From the NCBI GenBank assembly GCA_032622095.1, contig CP136066.1, positions 175,831,164-175,895,163 on the forward strand: a DNA stretch of 64,000 nt, written 5' to 3'. Origin of the DNA: Siphonodentalium dalli. Lineage: Eukaryota; Mollusca; Scaphopoda; Gadilida; Siphonodentaliidae. Under the pieces are notes generated by a model. It was not told the DNA's origin. It ran no database searches and was given only the letters and a program-made list of their open reading frames with translations. Made by a program: the position numbers and the translations under genes. Within the stretch, counting starts at the first letter, position 1, and every line of letters begins with the position of its first letter. Below, in pieces: positions 47,604-59,505 of the stretch.

Positions 47604-49592
47604 ATGGCGTCCTCGTCACGAAGTCTGTGCAGTGAGGACTCACATGAGCTATCTCTACGTTATAAACGGATTCTGCTGCAACATCATATCAGTAGACGTG
47701 CGGCACGTCGGTCGACTGATCGTTATAAAACGACATTAGTAGGGAGCGCCGCGAGCGGAATTGACACTACAAGAAGTGATGTAGATATTCTGTTCGAACC
47801 TCGAAACATAATAATAGATGAATCCAGTTTGAGATACCGACATGACCTCCCGTGTTATGTCCGGATATCTACTGAGGGATTAGCTGGTCTCGTACCAAAC
47901 GTCATCTTGGGTGACGGGAAATACGTGCTGGCTGATCCCATCAGAGACATGTGTGAAGAGATCTTTGGACAAACTAACGATGCTGATGGATTATCAAAGG
48001 TTGGTAAGGTATTCAATGTGCTACACATCACCAGCGACGCTGTTCCACAACTACGAATCAGTGGTATTCCACAGACAGCACGCTTATTTTCCACACGCGA
48101 CCGGTCATGGCCATCAGACGATATTATATCGATAATTAGTACCGGGGAATTCCACCTTGCGGCACGACCTGCTCCATCAGACCCGGACAGCGAGCACGAT
48201 TTCTGTCTGTCGTTCGCTAAGGCAGAAGTCGTGCTGTTGAGAACAATGTCAGTTAACCAGAAACTCAGTATAAAGCTTTTGAAGATAATCGGACGCGTCG
48301 TCGATTTTGGCCGGGGAGTGTTGACGTCCTACCATCTGAAGACGTCAGCTCTCTGGCATTTCGAGCAGACGGACGCTCCATTCTGGGAAAATGACATATC
48401 AGTAGTGGCTATATTAAAGAGACTTGATCAGTATTTAAAAGAAAGATTCCTGCCTCATTATTTTGTTCCTGAAATGAACTTGTTGACTGGTGTCTCGGAA
48501 TCTGATCTGATATACCTCCGCAGGCGTCTGTGGTCTCTTCTCGGGTTGTTTATCGTCACTGATGATATCGCGGGAATGACATCAGACACAAGGATGTGGC
48601 TCGCTTGTTTTGTCAGTAACTGTTGTCATCTCTTTGAAACCAACCAGAACAATACGCAGACGGGTCATATGTCTAATATCGGGAACATACTCGAGGCAGC
48701 AGAGGTCATGTATGGAATCGGGATTGTATCCCATAATTTCATGAAACATCGAATATCCGCATCTGTAGTGACGAGGATCCCAACCTGTGCAGTCAGACGC
48801 CACTATGTCGACGAAGTTAAATCATTGCTTCTGCCATTTAATAAGACGGTTGATCTTTGGATTCGTTCTAGACAATTTGACTATTTTGGATTTGACCAAT
48901 TTGTTGACGCTTTGTCTGACATCATGACTTCGACTGCGGAACCTTTAGAAGAGTTCTTCGTGATCAGATCGGCAGGTAAAAATAAAGGGGGCCGTCGTGC
49001 TGTACAAATATTGCGAAAACCAGAAATTATAATGAATAAATGGTTAGATTTCATCGATGATATCATTACCAAGTTTCAACGATACGGGAACATTGTTGCC
49101 GACCAAGTTTTACGTGGTATGTCACATAACTCACGTGGTGACAGCCGAGTAAGCAGCAATCTGTGCGAGGAAAACATCTACAAAGTTCTTAATAAAATTA
49201 CCAAAGAGTTGCTAACGTTTGCAGTCGGGCATATTGAAACTTTCAGCTATCCTCTCGATAATAATGACAACTATTCATTCAGGCCGGTGCTAGTCAGCGA
49301 CTGTCGGGCAAACAATTTCATAATACATGATGTTATCGATAGACTTTTCCTTAACGTCGAGTACGCTCTCGTTACGAGCGGTCGGATCAAGGCATCTGGT
49401 GGATCAGGTGATCAGAAGGGAAGAATAATGCGAACGATGAATCCTGAGAGTCCAGAATATCGATGTTACTCGGCGCTCATATGTTTGTGCAAGGTGATTA
49501 ATCAATTCGACGTGTTGTGTTCAGTGTCAGTTGAGCAACAAACTTGGATGGAATTCATTGCCGCCACATTCCGCCGAGAGCATTGTTCGTAA
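47604..49592 (+). CDS. Mab-21 / cGAS-like nucleotidyltransferase, paralogue 2 (662 aa)
   Basis: Paralogue of the protein at 6216-8168 with the same layout and predicted role (cGLR-type cytosolic nucleotidyltransferase). The NTase signature is LVGSAASG with Gly-Ser at 47-48, D59 and D61 in RSDVDILFE, and D145 in TSDAVPQLRI. The Mab-21 helical half is at about 237-302 with SYHLKTSALWHFE and LPHYFVPEMNLL. The C-terminal tail (about 315-662) includes a Lys/Arg-rich patch at 458-472. It has 12 extra residues near the N terminus compared with paralogue 1. The two proteins are close through the catalytic core but clearly diverged around 320-450. The start has A at -3 and G at +4. It is one uninterrupted coding exon with no sign of decay. 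Enzymatic activity and ligand are not shown by the sequence. Confidence 0.9.
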   Translation: MASSSRSLCSEDSHELSLRYKRILLQHHISRRAARRSTDRYKTTLVGSAASGIDTTRSDVDILFEPRNIIIDESSLRYRHDLPCYVRISTEGLAGLVPNVILGDGKYVLADPIRDMCEEIFGQTNDADGLSKVGKVFNVLHITSDAVPQLRISGIPQTARLFSTRDRSWPSDDIISIISTGEFHLAARPAPSDPDSEHDFCLSFAKAEVVLLRTMSVNQKLSIKLLKIIGRVVDFGRGVLTSYHLKTSALWHFEQTDAPFWENDISVVAILKRLDQYLKERFLPHYFVPEMNLLTGVSESDLIYLRRRLWSLLGLFIVTDDIAGMTSDTRMWLACFVSNCCHLFETNQNNTQTGHMSNIGNILEAAEVMYGIGIVSHNFMKHRISASVVTRIPTCAVRRHYVDEVKSLLLPFNKTVDLWIRSRQFDYFGFDQFVDALSDIMTSTAEPLEEFFVIRSAGKNKGGRRAVQILRKPEIIMNKWLDFIDDIITKFQRYGNIVADQVLRGMSHNSRGDSRVSSNLCEENIYKVLNKITKELLTFAVGHIETFSYPLDNNDNYSFRPVLVSDCRANNFIIHDVIDRLFLNVEYALVTSGRIKASGGSGDQKGRIMRTMNPESPEYRCYSALICLCKVINQFDVLCSVSVEQQTWMEFIAATFRREHCS

Positions 49593-50181
49593 AATGCTAC
49601 GTCATTGAAGCTGAATGGGAAGCATGATCACACATAAACTCGTGGAAGGTACCATGCATGTGTATACGATTCACACATAAACTCGAGGAAAGTACCATGC
49701 ATGTGTATACGATTCACACATAAACTCGATGAAGGTACCATGCATGTGTATACGATTCACAGACAACCTGAATGGACAGAATCGCGAACATCGTTAAAAT
49801 GAATTACTAGAATACAAATTGCTTACTCATATTATCATCCAATCACCTGACAGGGTTCTTTTATATGTTGGTTCGATATACCCTGTAAATATAAAAGGGG
49901 TATATTCCACCATATTTATATATATAGTTCAGTCTAACCTCCATCGAGTAACCATATAATTACTAGAATACAAAGCATATTTTATTTCACCACAAATGTC
50001 TTGCTCATAGTATCATCCAATCACCTGACAGTGTGTTTTTAATGTTGGTTCGATATACCCTGTAAATATAAAAGGGGCATATTCCGCCATAGTTAGTTGC
50101 TTTTAACCTCCAGCGAGTAACCATAGTTACCACACACACTGCATCGAGGTGGATAACAATATCCAGCAACATGCATCATAT
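49593..50181. repeat. 3' flank of gene 2 with local tandem duplications
   Basis: Three copies of a unit of about 45 bp (CACATAAACTCG then GTACCATGCATGTGTATACG) lie at 49631-49760. Then come two copies of a block of about 180 bp with CATCCAATCACCTGACAG, TTGGTTCGATATACCCTGTA and GAGTAACCATA at 49835-50120. Cassette 1 has single copies of each, so these expansions postdate the duplication or were lost there. Confidence 0.8.
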
Positions 50182-50476
50182 ATGGATGGAACATAATCTC
50201 CAACGCCCGCAAGCATAAAACCGTTCGTAAGGTTTACTTCTTAGAACATAGATATGAATCGCGATAACTAATAAACGAAGTGAGTAAACACAGACTCGAT
50301 GTGTCGAGGTGAATATCACTATTCAGCGACACATATCAAAGATGGATGGAACTCAGGGTTTCCAAGTTGCGACAACCGCGATCATAAACGCCGTTCGTGA
50401 ACGTTATACGTCAATAGGGAGGTTTAGATTGAAAAAAAAAATTCAAAATTCGCACGTAAGACATAACATACTATAA
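50182..50476 (+). pseudogene. Two degenerate copies of the MDGT-leader ORF start
   Basis: The leader and first codons that precede the ORF at 8713 recur at 50182 (ATGGATGGAACATAA, stopped after four codons) and 50342 (MDGTQGFQVATTAIINAVRE, ending after 44 codons at 50476). Only the leader and first codons are shared; downstream sequence differs. They look like broken or truncated duplicates; whether any copy is a gene is unknown. Confidence 0.35.
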
Positions 50477-51125
50477 TTCGAGAGAGCCCAGTCAGCTATA
50501 TATTATTTTTAAACGAACATAAAGCGGTTTCGTTCCCTATCAATGAGACACGCAACGTGTCGTACTATAGTCAGCAGTAAATAGGGCCGCTACTCGCGTC
50601 TATCAATTCACACTCGATCGGTGCTATGCGGAGTTTATCAGCAGACTATAGTTGGTCTATCACTGACCACGATCTCCCGCCGTGAGGAACAGTATAATCT
50701 GATATTGCTTGACGGGTAAAGTTTGAAGTTTTCAATCTAAACCTCCATATTGAAGCCTACCATTGACTAGGACCTGATAACCACACAATTACGTACAAAC
50801 TAATCACACCAAACATAATCATATCACCTTACTGCGAGTGGCAAAACTATTTTAAACCACACTATTTTCTAACAAACGGACTCGTAGTCTTCAATTCTGC
50901 GAAAAATGTTTTTGGACCGTACGAAAATGTACGACTTGTATAAGCCATTCTTAGTCTATCAGTGTTATTTTATTGTGAAATAATTCAAACTTCACACGTA
51001 CGACATAACAGACTATAATACCATGATGAATAGTATAATCTGATATTACTTGAAGTTTTCAATCTAAACCTCCATATTGAAGCTGGTGTGGGACCTGATC
51101 ACACACACACGAAGCAGTATGTCTA
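50405..51125. repeat. Cluster of dispersed-repeat copies, partly inverted
   Basis: GGAGGTTTAGATTGAAAAAA at 50417 is the mirror of TTTTCAATCTAAACCTCCAT at 50737 and 51056. GCACGTAAGACATAACATACTATAA at 50453 matches 50994. The family also includes 27032-27260 and 24080-24165. No gene. Confidence 0.65.
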
Positions 51126-51221
51126 TAGTATATACATTGTATATATATTTGATTAGATCATTGCTTGTCATGAATCTCTACTCTGATTACATCCGTATAT
51201 ATCATAATCCACCAGCTCAAA

Positions 51222-51362
51222 TCATAGGAACGTGTTCATGTTCTGACAGGGAAGTTTATAACATTAAATTATAGGAACGTGTTCATGTTCTGACAGGGAA
51301 GGTTATAACATTAAATTATAGGAACGTGTTCATGTTCTGACAGGGAAGGTTATAACATTGAC
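51222..51362. repeat. Three tandem 47-bp units
   Basis: ATAGGAACGTGTTCATGTTC, TGACAGGGAA(G)GTTATAACAT, TAAATT repeated three times with almost no change, so recently expanded. Confidence 0.9.
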
Positions 51363-52801
51363 TAAACATTTCAGCTATATTATATCTCCAAAAGTTGCAA
51401 AACATGCAATCTGGAGTTGGTACCATGGCCCCTTATTATGAAATAGATTATTAAGGAACATGTATACTGACAAATTAATATATTCCCTGTTTTGTGTGTT
51501 GAATGCTATAAATGTCCCCGTCAGGACGTCAACATGTTCCCATATTTTAAACGGATGGAAGATACCCTCTACGTGCGTAGCCAGAGCAGAAATTCACGAC
51601 ATGATCTAATACTTGTCGACCCATTCATATATTCTATAAGAGAGAGAAATATATTCAGCACATGCTTTGGAAACAGACAATCGTATATTTTACAACCATA
51701 TATAGGCTTGAAATACAAAGGCATCTCAACATAATTATTTTTTATTATATTATTATTATCATTTTTATGTTCCTGTCTAAAAAAAACCTGAACTATAAAT
51801 GCAATTGTAAAATAACCACCAAATTATTGTCAACATTTTGGGACCACTATTATCACAGGGACACATAAGATCCAACAGAAACGCCGTATCACGCATCGCA
51901 AAAGATAGCGACGTTGGAAAAGCTTGCGGGACAAATACGCCTTATCAAAATGGCGGCGCTTCCGGTCGAGATGGGCGATTCACTTATTGTATGGCTATCG
52001 CGGAAGGATGGAATCCATGGCTTCGGACATACCATCGTAGATACACGTGTGAGGTGAGTTGCATACACTCCCTTGTAGGTTGCAGCGTCCACTGTTCGGG
52101 AAGTTGTGGGTTCAAGGCCAAATTATAGTGATGAACGATACATCTCTTTTTGATAATACAAGACAACACCATTAGCATCTCAGTTGAAGCATGGAGTTAA
52201 TATGATAAACATGAAGTTTTGTGTCAGTTTTGACATGATGAGAATCCATAGCATCAGGGTCAAACTGTGGTGTCAAATTCTGAAGTGGTGTTGACAAATA
52301 TGATACACCTTAGATGCACATTTCAATGCACACGGATTGGTTCAAGTGATGTCACCTGATATATATATACGTATAAATTGTATTCGCGAGGCAAGGAAAA
52401 TACACGCATTCTGGTTGGATATCAGCGTCCATTTGAAATGGACAACGTTTTATATTTATTTTCAGTTGTGAGCCGAAAAACAAAATCCAACCCTATCTCA
52501 GTAAAATGTGTTTGCTTCTCGCAAGTGCATGTATAACAACTCAGAAATACCTCAATTGACATCAGAAGTGTATCTATGGGGGAGTATGTCCACCACCGCG
52601 ACATACACACCATTGGCATGTATTTGGCATCTGATGCACATCGTGCTGGTAAATGAATAACAAGCGACGATTGTCGCCCCCCTCAAAAACCGGTTTAATT
52701 GAAATTTAAAAAAAATATATATAATTTAACATTCTGTTTACCACGATGGCAGAGATATAAAACAATTTCCAATATGCGTTAGCAATACATTAGTCGATAG
52801 A
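51363..52801. other. Non-coding stretch
   Basis: ORFs here begin at non-ATG codons or overlap on both strands and show no motif. GTTGTGGGTTCAAGGCC at 52102-52118 is only loosely B-box-like with no tRNA body around it. Confidence 0.4.
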
Positions 52802-53200
52802 ATGTTAATACATTGGTCGATATACTGTTTTTCAATCCATTGGTCGATAGAATATTTTTCCAAGCAATTGCGTCACGAAAACAACCCACTTCTCGAATTG
52901 ATAAGAAATGTTGATATCTTTTCGATATTAAAGTTAACTTTATGTAAATGTGGTGCGCATTGGATGTCGACGTCTTTCTGGAGAAATAATTTGTTTGTCG
53001 GATTCCGTAAAAATTGGGAAAACATATCTTTTCGTCCCTTTACAGTCGAAAATATCGAAGTTGTCCAACAGTGTGTTATAATGTTATTCGGAAATGTATG
53101 CCCGTAGCTCTCAAATAACGATCTCACTCGCAATCTTCTGTTAGAGAATACATGTTTCAATTTTATAAATGTGTGGTCACAATAAAATCTTTGTTTTAAA
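52802..53200 (+). pseudogene. Possible LINE C-terminal relic, or an unknown ORF on the opposite strand
   Basis: The + frame from 52802 to 53107 contains LCKCGAHW, SFWRNNLFVGFRKNW and CVIMLFGN, an order like the Cys-rich end of LINE ORF2 proteins (Cys cluster, FW, then LFG). After the stop at 53107 the same frame continues with LLLENTCFNFINVW. On the minus strand an ATG ORF of 164 codons (53367-52873) overlaps the same DNA and has no recognised motif. I favour the + strand relic, weakly. Confidence 0.25.
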
Positions 53201-53367
53201 GATTTACAACTTTGTTTCCTTCCGCTCGATGTAGTTATCGAAAAATGCTTTAAATTATTGTGGTAGTTTATGAAGTCTTCTCCTATTAATTGATTATTAA
53301 AGTATATGTTGATTTTACTGGATATGTTGTTGTTGTGTCGGTTGTAATAGGTGTCGTTGGCGACCAT

Positions 53368-54984
53368 TTGATTTCTTGCTGTTAGGTCGCGTTCACAAGC
53401 TCGCACATTTGCCTGTCATTTTAGCAGGAATTTCGATACAGAAATCTGGAATGTGCCAGAAAACGAACGCAAACATGCTAAATGCATCGGTACCACGTGA
53501 TATCGATACCACGTGACAGTGTACCACATATAACTATGTGAGAAGTCAAAACGAACGCAAACATGCTTGTAAATGCATCGGTACCATAGCTAACTGTATC
53601 AGAAGTAAAAACTTTGTAATTCCACGATGCTACCGACATTTGCCTATAAATAGCATTATTTTTTTTCTTCACAAGAATAAACCATAAAGGTAGTTGCATC
53701 ATTACATGTGGAAGTACAGGAATTTTACTTATCTTTGCGTTAGCTTTGATAAGGTAGTTTTCTATGACGATATGCCTGAAAAAGATATCACACAAATGTG
53801 CCAGTGTGTGCACGCAGCCTTAGGAGCCTCTGTTCATCGGAGTCGAGATCTCTAGACGAACTTAAGACTTAGGACGTGTAATCGGCGTAACTGTTGTTAT
53901 ATTTACATTCAATAACGAATTCTACACATCTTAGTTTCAGTGTGCTGTTCAACAATAGACACCTTTCGCACAATGAACACGTGACTGATAACGATTACAG
54001 ATGGCTAATAATAGTAGTAAATTTGTTGGACGGTCAAATTATTTTCTCTCGCAGAATTGACTATATACTAGTCCGTTTGTGAGAAAATCGTTGCGTTCAA
54101 ATTTCTTGCCACGCACCGTAAGTTGATATGATAATGTTTGCCGTGATTATTTTGTACTTTATTATGTTGTTATCGGGTCATAGTCAGTGGTAAGATCGAT
54201 GTGTTATTAAAGCCAAATGGCGATTTGCGCTCCTAGGTGCACATGGTATTATTCACTTTTGAATTGTTCCCAGTATGGAAATAGGTCGATACATATCTGA
54301 ACTACTTTTCTTCGAGCATTCTGTAACCCAAAAAATACGCATTGCAGTTATGAAAAATACAACTATGAACACGGTGTTTGGGTCCCAAACAAAAAACAGC
54401 CAATTGCATGACATGGAACGGAACAGAGCGTTTTGTGTTAGTCTATTCCTGATATAGTAGAACTAAAGAGCGGTTGTCTGATTTCTGGATAAATTTTTAA
54501 AACAGCATTGAAAATGGTATGTGAGCATATGAAGCCGGTATATCAATATTTGGTGCATTTATCTACATCTTGTATCCGCCCCTTCAAATTACGTAGACAC
54601 GATTTGGCGGTTCGAATGAGCCATGTCCGTTTAATTAATATCATAGACATAAATAAACATACAACCAATTAACATAGTATACTGTTAAGAGATGCTGGTG
54701 CAGACGGGTTCCGAATTTACCGAACAAAGAAGAGGATTATGGTAATAGAGAGGTTTCGCAACTGACGGACGGATAGAATAACGGATGCGAATAGCTATTC
54801 GAATCCGTAAAATTCACGTGGAGCAAAAAAAAAAACGATTAAGATTATTGAACAGTTTGGATTTTATAAATAATAAATCGATCTAGATTACACGAAACGC
54901 CAAATGAGTTAGCACTAATATCGTTATGTATACAGCAGAAGGAGAACATGCAGTGACTCAGTGACTCAGTGAGGTGCAGTGACT
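53368..54984. other. Non-coding stretch
   Basis: The phrase GAACGCAAACATGCT(TGTA)AATGCATCGGTACCA occurs twice (53464 and 53554). ORFs at 53478-53813 and 53894-54457 have no motif. A CAGTGACTCAGTGACTCAGTG run is at 54954-54974. Confidence 0.4.
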
Positions 54985-55135
54985 CACACCCTCAACTTTG
55001 GTTAACATTTTCAACAGTTGGAAATTTCATACCTGACACAACATTAGCTGGAACATTCACACAGCAATACATTGAAATTGTTCTCGTAGTTTGATATTCA
55101 GACAGTTAATTAGTGGGGATTTTTTGACTAAATTT
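54985..55135. repeat. Dispersed repeat, paired with 39716-39900
   Basis: Shares CCTCAACTTTGGTTAACATT-like start, CAACAGTTGGAAATTTCATA, ACATTGAAATTGTTCTC and AATTAGTGGGGATTTTTT with the copy in the hAT-like element. Confidence 0.6.
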
Positions 55136-55556
55136 TTTTAATGATTGGTCTTTTGAAGAAACACTTCTCTTTAATAACGCTCTTTACAGAAATCTTTTAT
55201 TAATTTATGATTATCTCAGTTATATTTAGTCCATATAATCATCCCAAAAGGGAGTTTATTTAATATTGGCTTGTTGGCTCCGGTTATTCCCCCTCCGAAT
55301 AAATAATGATAAACATTTTAACCACGTGTTACTCAGATTGAATACTAATCGCACGTTTCGTGATTCATTTACGAGATCGCTGCCCAATATTGCACGGACT
55401 TCGTTTGGAAATAGAACATAGCTATCTGACCATGCACATGATTGTGTACTGGATAAGAAGTTCCCGCATCGGAAACAGAGATGTATAGTCTGTCACGTGA
55501 CGTTAGAAGTTGTTCGATCTTCACTTCCTTATATTGATCCCTGAAATCGGACCAGA

Positions 55557-56157
55557 GGCCTGTACTATAGATTTACAATTGCCGTGTTTGAACAGGTATA
55601 CAAAGTTATGGGAGGTACACAGGAGGCGTGAAGTGTAATTGACCACTGTATTGTAATAGAGTAGATTATACCCGTGTGCTCATTACCGATGGGTGATTGG
55701 GTTTGATCAGAATGGTATTCAATATATTACTCCAGCGATTTTGCATGACAACCCAACTAGAAATTGAAATACATCTTAAAACTTGAAAAGTTGGAACAGA
55801 CGATAACCATTGATGACATATAACACAATGCACGAACGGTTGCGGCGTACTCACTGAGCGATTATTTAAAGGATACCGATTAACACTAATACAATTGAAC
55901 ACGGATTACCCATGCACTAGCGATAACATATCAATGAGTGTCTCCGAGGAATATTTTTTTTCAATGGTCCATCAAGTCACATGTGGTAAACCTATTATTT
56001 TATGTGTCACCATGCATGTAAACGAGGCGTTGCAAGAAATCGCATTTTCACTGTAAGAATAAGAGTGGAGGTCTATGGTAATCGACACCGTCTGTATGCC
56101 CCACATAACCTTGTACACGTGTTCAAACACGGCAATTGTAAATCTATAGTACAGGCC
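55557..56157. repeat. Inverted repeat, ~60-bp arms, ~480-bp spacer
   Basis: GGCCTGTACTATAGATTTAC then AATTGCCGTGTTTGAACA at 55557-55595 is mirrored by TGTTCAAACACGGCAATTGT and AATCTATAGTACAGGCC at 56119-56157. The inner flanks remain loosely similar. Probably a fold-back or MITE pair; ORFs between (55666-55902, 55972-56274) are not supported. Confidence 0.75.
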
Positions 56158-57480
56158 CCTGGATGTAACACATTTATAGATACTCAATGTTGTATCCACA
56201 TTCTTGATCTTTGGAACCAGGACTGAGGTCATAGTATCTTGCTCACCATGGCGATAATGACCGTATGACATCACCTGTCCAGCAGTTTAGAAGTGACGAC
56301 TTTAACTTCTTCGACTTAGGAAACTGGTGAGCCCGTTATTATATAAATTAAAATATATGCCACAAAAAGAAAACAATACATACACAATCAGTGCTAGGTT
56401 CGTGTTACGATGCATGGATTATGGATATAAGACTGTCTGACACTTTATGTTAAAGTTACTCAATCCGATTCGATGGTCCCCATATCATCACATTCCAACA
56501 ACAACAACAACAACAACATTTTTTGAAATGCCGCTTCAGTTATCAGAATCTAAAAATTGCCCAAAAATAATGAAAAAGCTCAATCAACTGTAGTATAAAA
56601 TCGACGAAATTTTGCCGGTTTGTCAGATAGCTTACACAAAAAGCCACTTGGTTTTAGAGTGATCCATCTTTACCCTCAATTTGGTCAAAGAAATTCTTCT
56701 CGTTGACTGTCTATTGGGTCACTTAAAATTAAAATAATAGATTTTAAACATCGATATCTGATCACTCTGAGCTGTGATGGGTGGGTTCCTCGACTCGAAT
56801 CAAATATTTTTTACACCCGAAGCCAAGGAAATGGTAATTTGCGAGCGTTAATTCGGATTGAGTACCTTTAAACGCGACACAGTTACTAAAAATCTTGTAT
56901 AGTGTAGAATCCGGGATCCATGTTTGCGTGCACATATCATACACCCTGGATTTGGCTTTATACATTGATAGCAGAATGGTTTGTAATTGATTTTTATCTA
57001 GACTTCTATTATTTTGGAAAATTCACCGTGTTTTACTTAATCGGTCAAATGTGCCGTCACTATGGAGGCACTATCCGACAAAAATAATTTGATAATTGTT
57101 CACATATTTGCTCTTTATTCACATTGGGTAAATTCAATTTTTCTTTCTTTTCGTATTGCAGAAGATTCGACCGATCTATAATATATGAGTGTAATATTTG
57201 GTCAATCAAAACTGATCCTTATTATTGTAACAATTTTGGGCATTTGGATGATTGTTCCAAACTACATTGTTCATGTAGTAACACAAATCTGAATTACTAA
57301 TTTTATGATTTGAGAGAAAATATAAATGAGTGGGGATAATTCCATACATAGTCAATGGAGCGATAAGGACCGAGCAAAGGTTATGTTCAAATATAATACC
57401 AGAGGCCAAATCGAAGAGCCATATGGAGTTTGGGATCAATCAGATTTAAAATAATTATGTTGACTGCATAGGGCATGTGG
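56158..57480. other. Non-coding stretch
   Basis: A (CAA)n run of seven units is at 56499-56518. 56785-56830 (TGGGTTCCTCGACTCGAATC, then CGAAGCCAAGGAAATGG) mirrors 18717-18775 and is a dispersed fragment. No gene. Confidence 0.45.
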
Positions 57481-58210
57481 AACTATTTATTAGTGCAAAG
57501 TGTTAAATGGTAGATGGCTGCCAGCAGCCATGTTTTTATCAAACCCATTTAGAGATGATCATAAACATGCCTGTAAATATTCAAAACAGTTTCCGATAAA
57601 TGCGGGCTGCAGAGCTTTTTAACGAATTTCTCCCATCTAGAGGTCAACCAAAGATTCATATGAGGTTAAGTGACGATCAGATCAGGGGTGTAGCCTGTTT
57701 TGGTATGCTGAAGGATTTCGTCGTGCAAGGAATAAAGTCTAAGATGGCCGGTGGCGGCCATATTTTAAAACAAAAGTCATAAACAAAATTACACCTCCTC
57801 CCACCTCCCCAGTGGTCATCCAGAAGATCAATATAAGTTTGGTGACGTTCGGATGCGGGATATGGTCTGCATATATGGTACATGTATGCCAAAGCATTTA
57901 TTAATGCAAATAGTAAACTATTCTCTCATCTATGGGTAATTCTAAACTTGTCTGTGCATTTTCAAAATATTTCTCCGATAAATCCGGCTGCATTGTGTGC
58001 ACATGGATTCAAATTTTAAATCCAAGATGGCGGCATGTGGCTATGTTTTTAAAAGAATTTCGGAAAAAAATCTACCGCTCACATTTAGAGATCACCGGAA
58101 GATCCGTATGGAGTTTGGTGAATCGGATGAGAGGTGTGATATGCAGAGTGAGCTAAAGGAAATTGTTGATGGATGAATTACGAACGGACAGACGGACAGA
58201 CGAACCACGG
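57481..58210. repeat. Tandem ~250-bp AAGATGGC repeat, about three units
   Basis: Units begin near 57510, 57742 and 58023 with GATGGC(T/C/G)G...GGCCATG(T/A)TTTT. They continue with a CCAGAAGATC/CCGGAAGATC step and a TGGTGA(A/C)...CGGATG(C/A)G step. The cluster ends in ACGGACAGACGGACAGACG (58183-58201), a retro-repeat-type tail. Confidence 0.65.
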
Positions 58211-58235
58211 AATGTTGATCAGGACGGTGGTATTA

Positions 58236-58440
58236 TATGTATGTCATACATGGTACGTGTATTATATGTATTGTATACATGGTACGTGTATTATATGTAT
58301 GGCATACATGGTACGTGTAATATATGTATGGCATACATGGTACGTGTATTATATGTATGGCATACATGGTACGTGTATTATATGTACAGCATACATGGTA
58401 CGTGTATTATATGTACAGCATACATGGTACGTGTATAGTA
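58236..58440. repeat. 29-bp minisatellite, 7 units
   Basis: TACATGGTACGTGTATTATA followed by TGTATGGCA, repeated with few changes. Because 29 is not a multiple of three, its ORFs cycle through frames and are not genes. Confidence 0.95.
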
Positions 58441-58494
58441 CACATAAAACAAACATGCAAGCGTGTATACTTATCGTGGACAACCCCAACTCAG

Positions 58495-58665
58495 TTCATA
58501 TTAAAGTCGAGTCGCATCAATCGACCAGACCAGAGCAATACAGATTAAAGTCGAGTCGCATCAATCGACCAGATCAGAGCGGTTCAGATTAAAGATGAGT
58601 CGCATCAATCGACCAACTCAGATCGGTTCAGGTTCAAGTCGAATCCACAATCCGCCGAGGCGTCA
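58495..58665. repeat. ~47-bp tandem repeat, 3-4 units
   Basis: AAAGTCGAGTCGCATCAATC, GACCAGA(C/T)CAGAGC and (GG/AA)T(T/A)CAGATT recur. Confidence 0.85.
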
Positions 58666-59501
58666 CATCGATCACCGGACTGGTTCCGTGGACACATGGA
58701 GCGATTTGAACAGACCGGCGATCAAAGCTCGCCGATTTCGAAGGGGTCAACTGCTATATGAGCTTTAATGCGGGGCAGTGGGTTGCCCGAAGTGACCCAT
58801 GTTGCGTAGACTAATGTGCCGAAGTTACCGAGCGAGACGATGAGCTAAAATAAAAAGCGGTGCCCCTGGTGGTTTACTGAGGTTGCGCACAAAGTTTGCA
58901 GGGAAACTGATAAAATGTTCATTTTGTCAGAATATAAAACAGAGCTGATATTATTTTGGTTGTGGAGCGTTGCAAGTATTATTTTGTTTAATTACATGCT
59001 GATAGTATATGCCTTTAATGTTATCTTACGTTTCCAGACAAAAGTTAACGGGACGTTACTCTATACTCAAGTATGCCTGGCTGCTTCTATTTAGTATAGC
59101 TTTGTTAGCATTTTGAATACTGGTTAATGTTACAGCCAAAAAATTATTTTATTTGCCCAAGTATGACGAAGACGTGAAGTCATACCAGTGTAAACTGTCG
59201 CTAAATTGTCGCCTTGACTTTGTGAACCGAAAACACACACTGTAAAGTAAATGCGAGGGATCAAACTTAATATTAATTTCATATCAACAGGATGCACCAA
59301 ATATATACTGAGACATATATATATGCCCTAAGGTAAGTAAGGAATTCGGAATTTGTTATCATTTTATACAAAAATCCAGTTTTTGTATGTTAACGTTCGT
59401 TTTAAACACCGCGGTCTGGGTCAGGGGATGAAATGGATACTAAAATACGTCAAATAGCTACACTGATACAACTCTCTGATTGATGAAATGCTTTTATATA
59501 T
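58666..59501. other. Non-coding stretch
   Basis: Nothing supportable; locally higher GC at 58666-58880 without an ORF. Confidence 0.4.
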
Positions 59502-59505
59502 TTAA

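Noticed and set aside
52873-53367. 164-codon minus-strand ORF as a gene
   Set aside because: No recognised motif, no context, and the opposite strand reads more like a degraded LINE end. Left only as an alternative within that feature.
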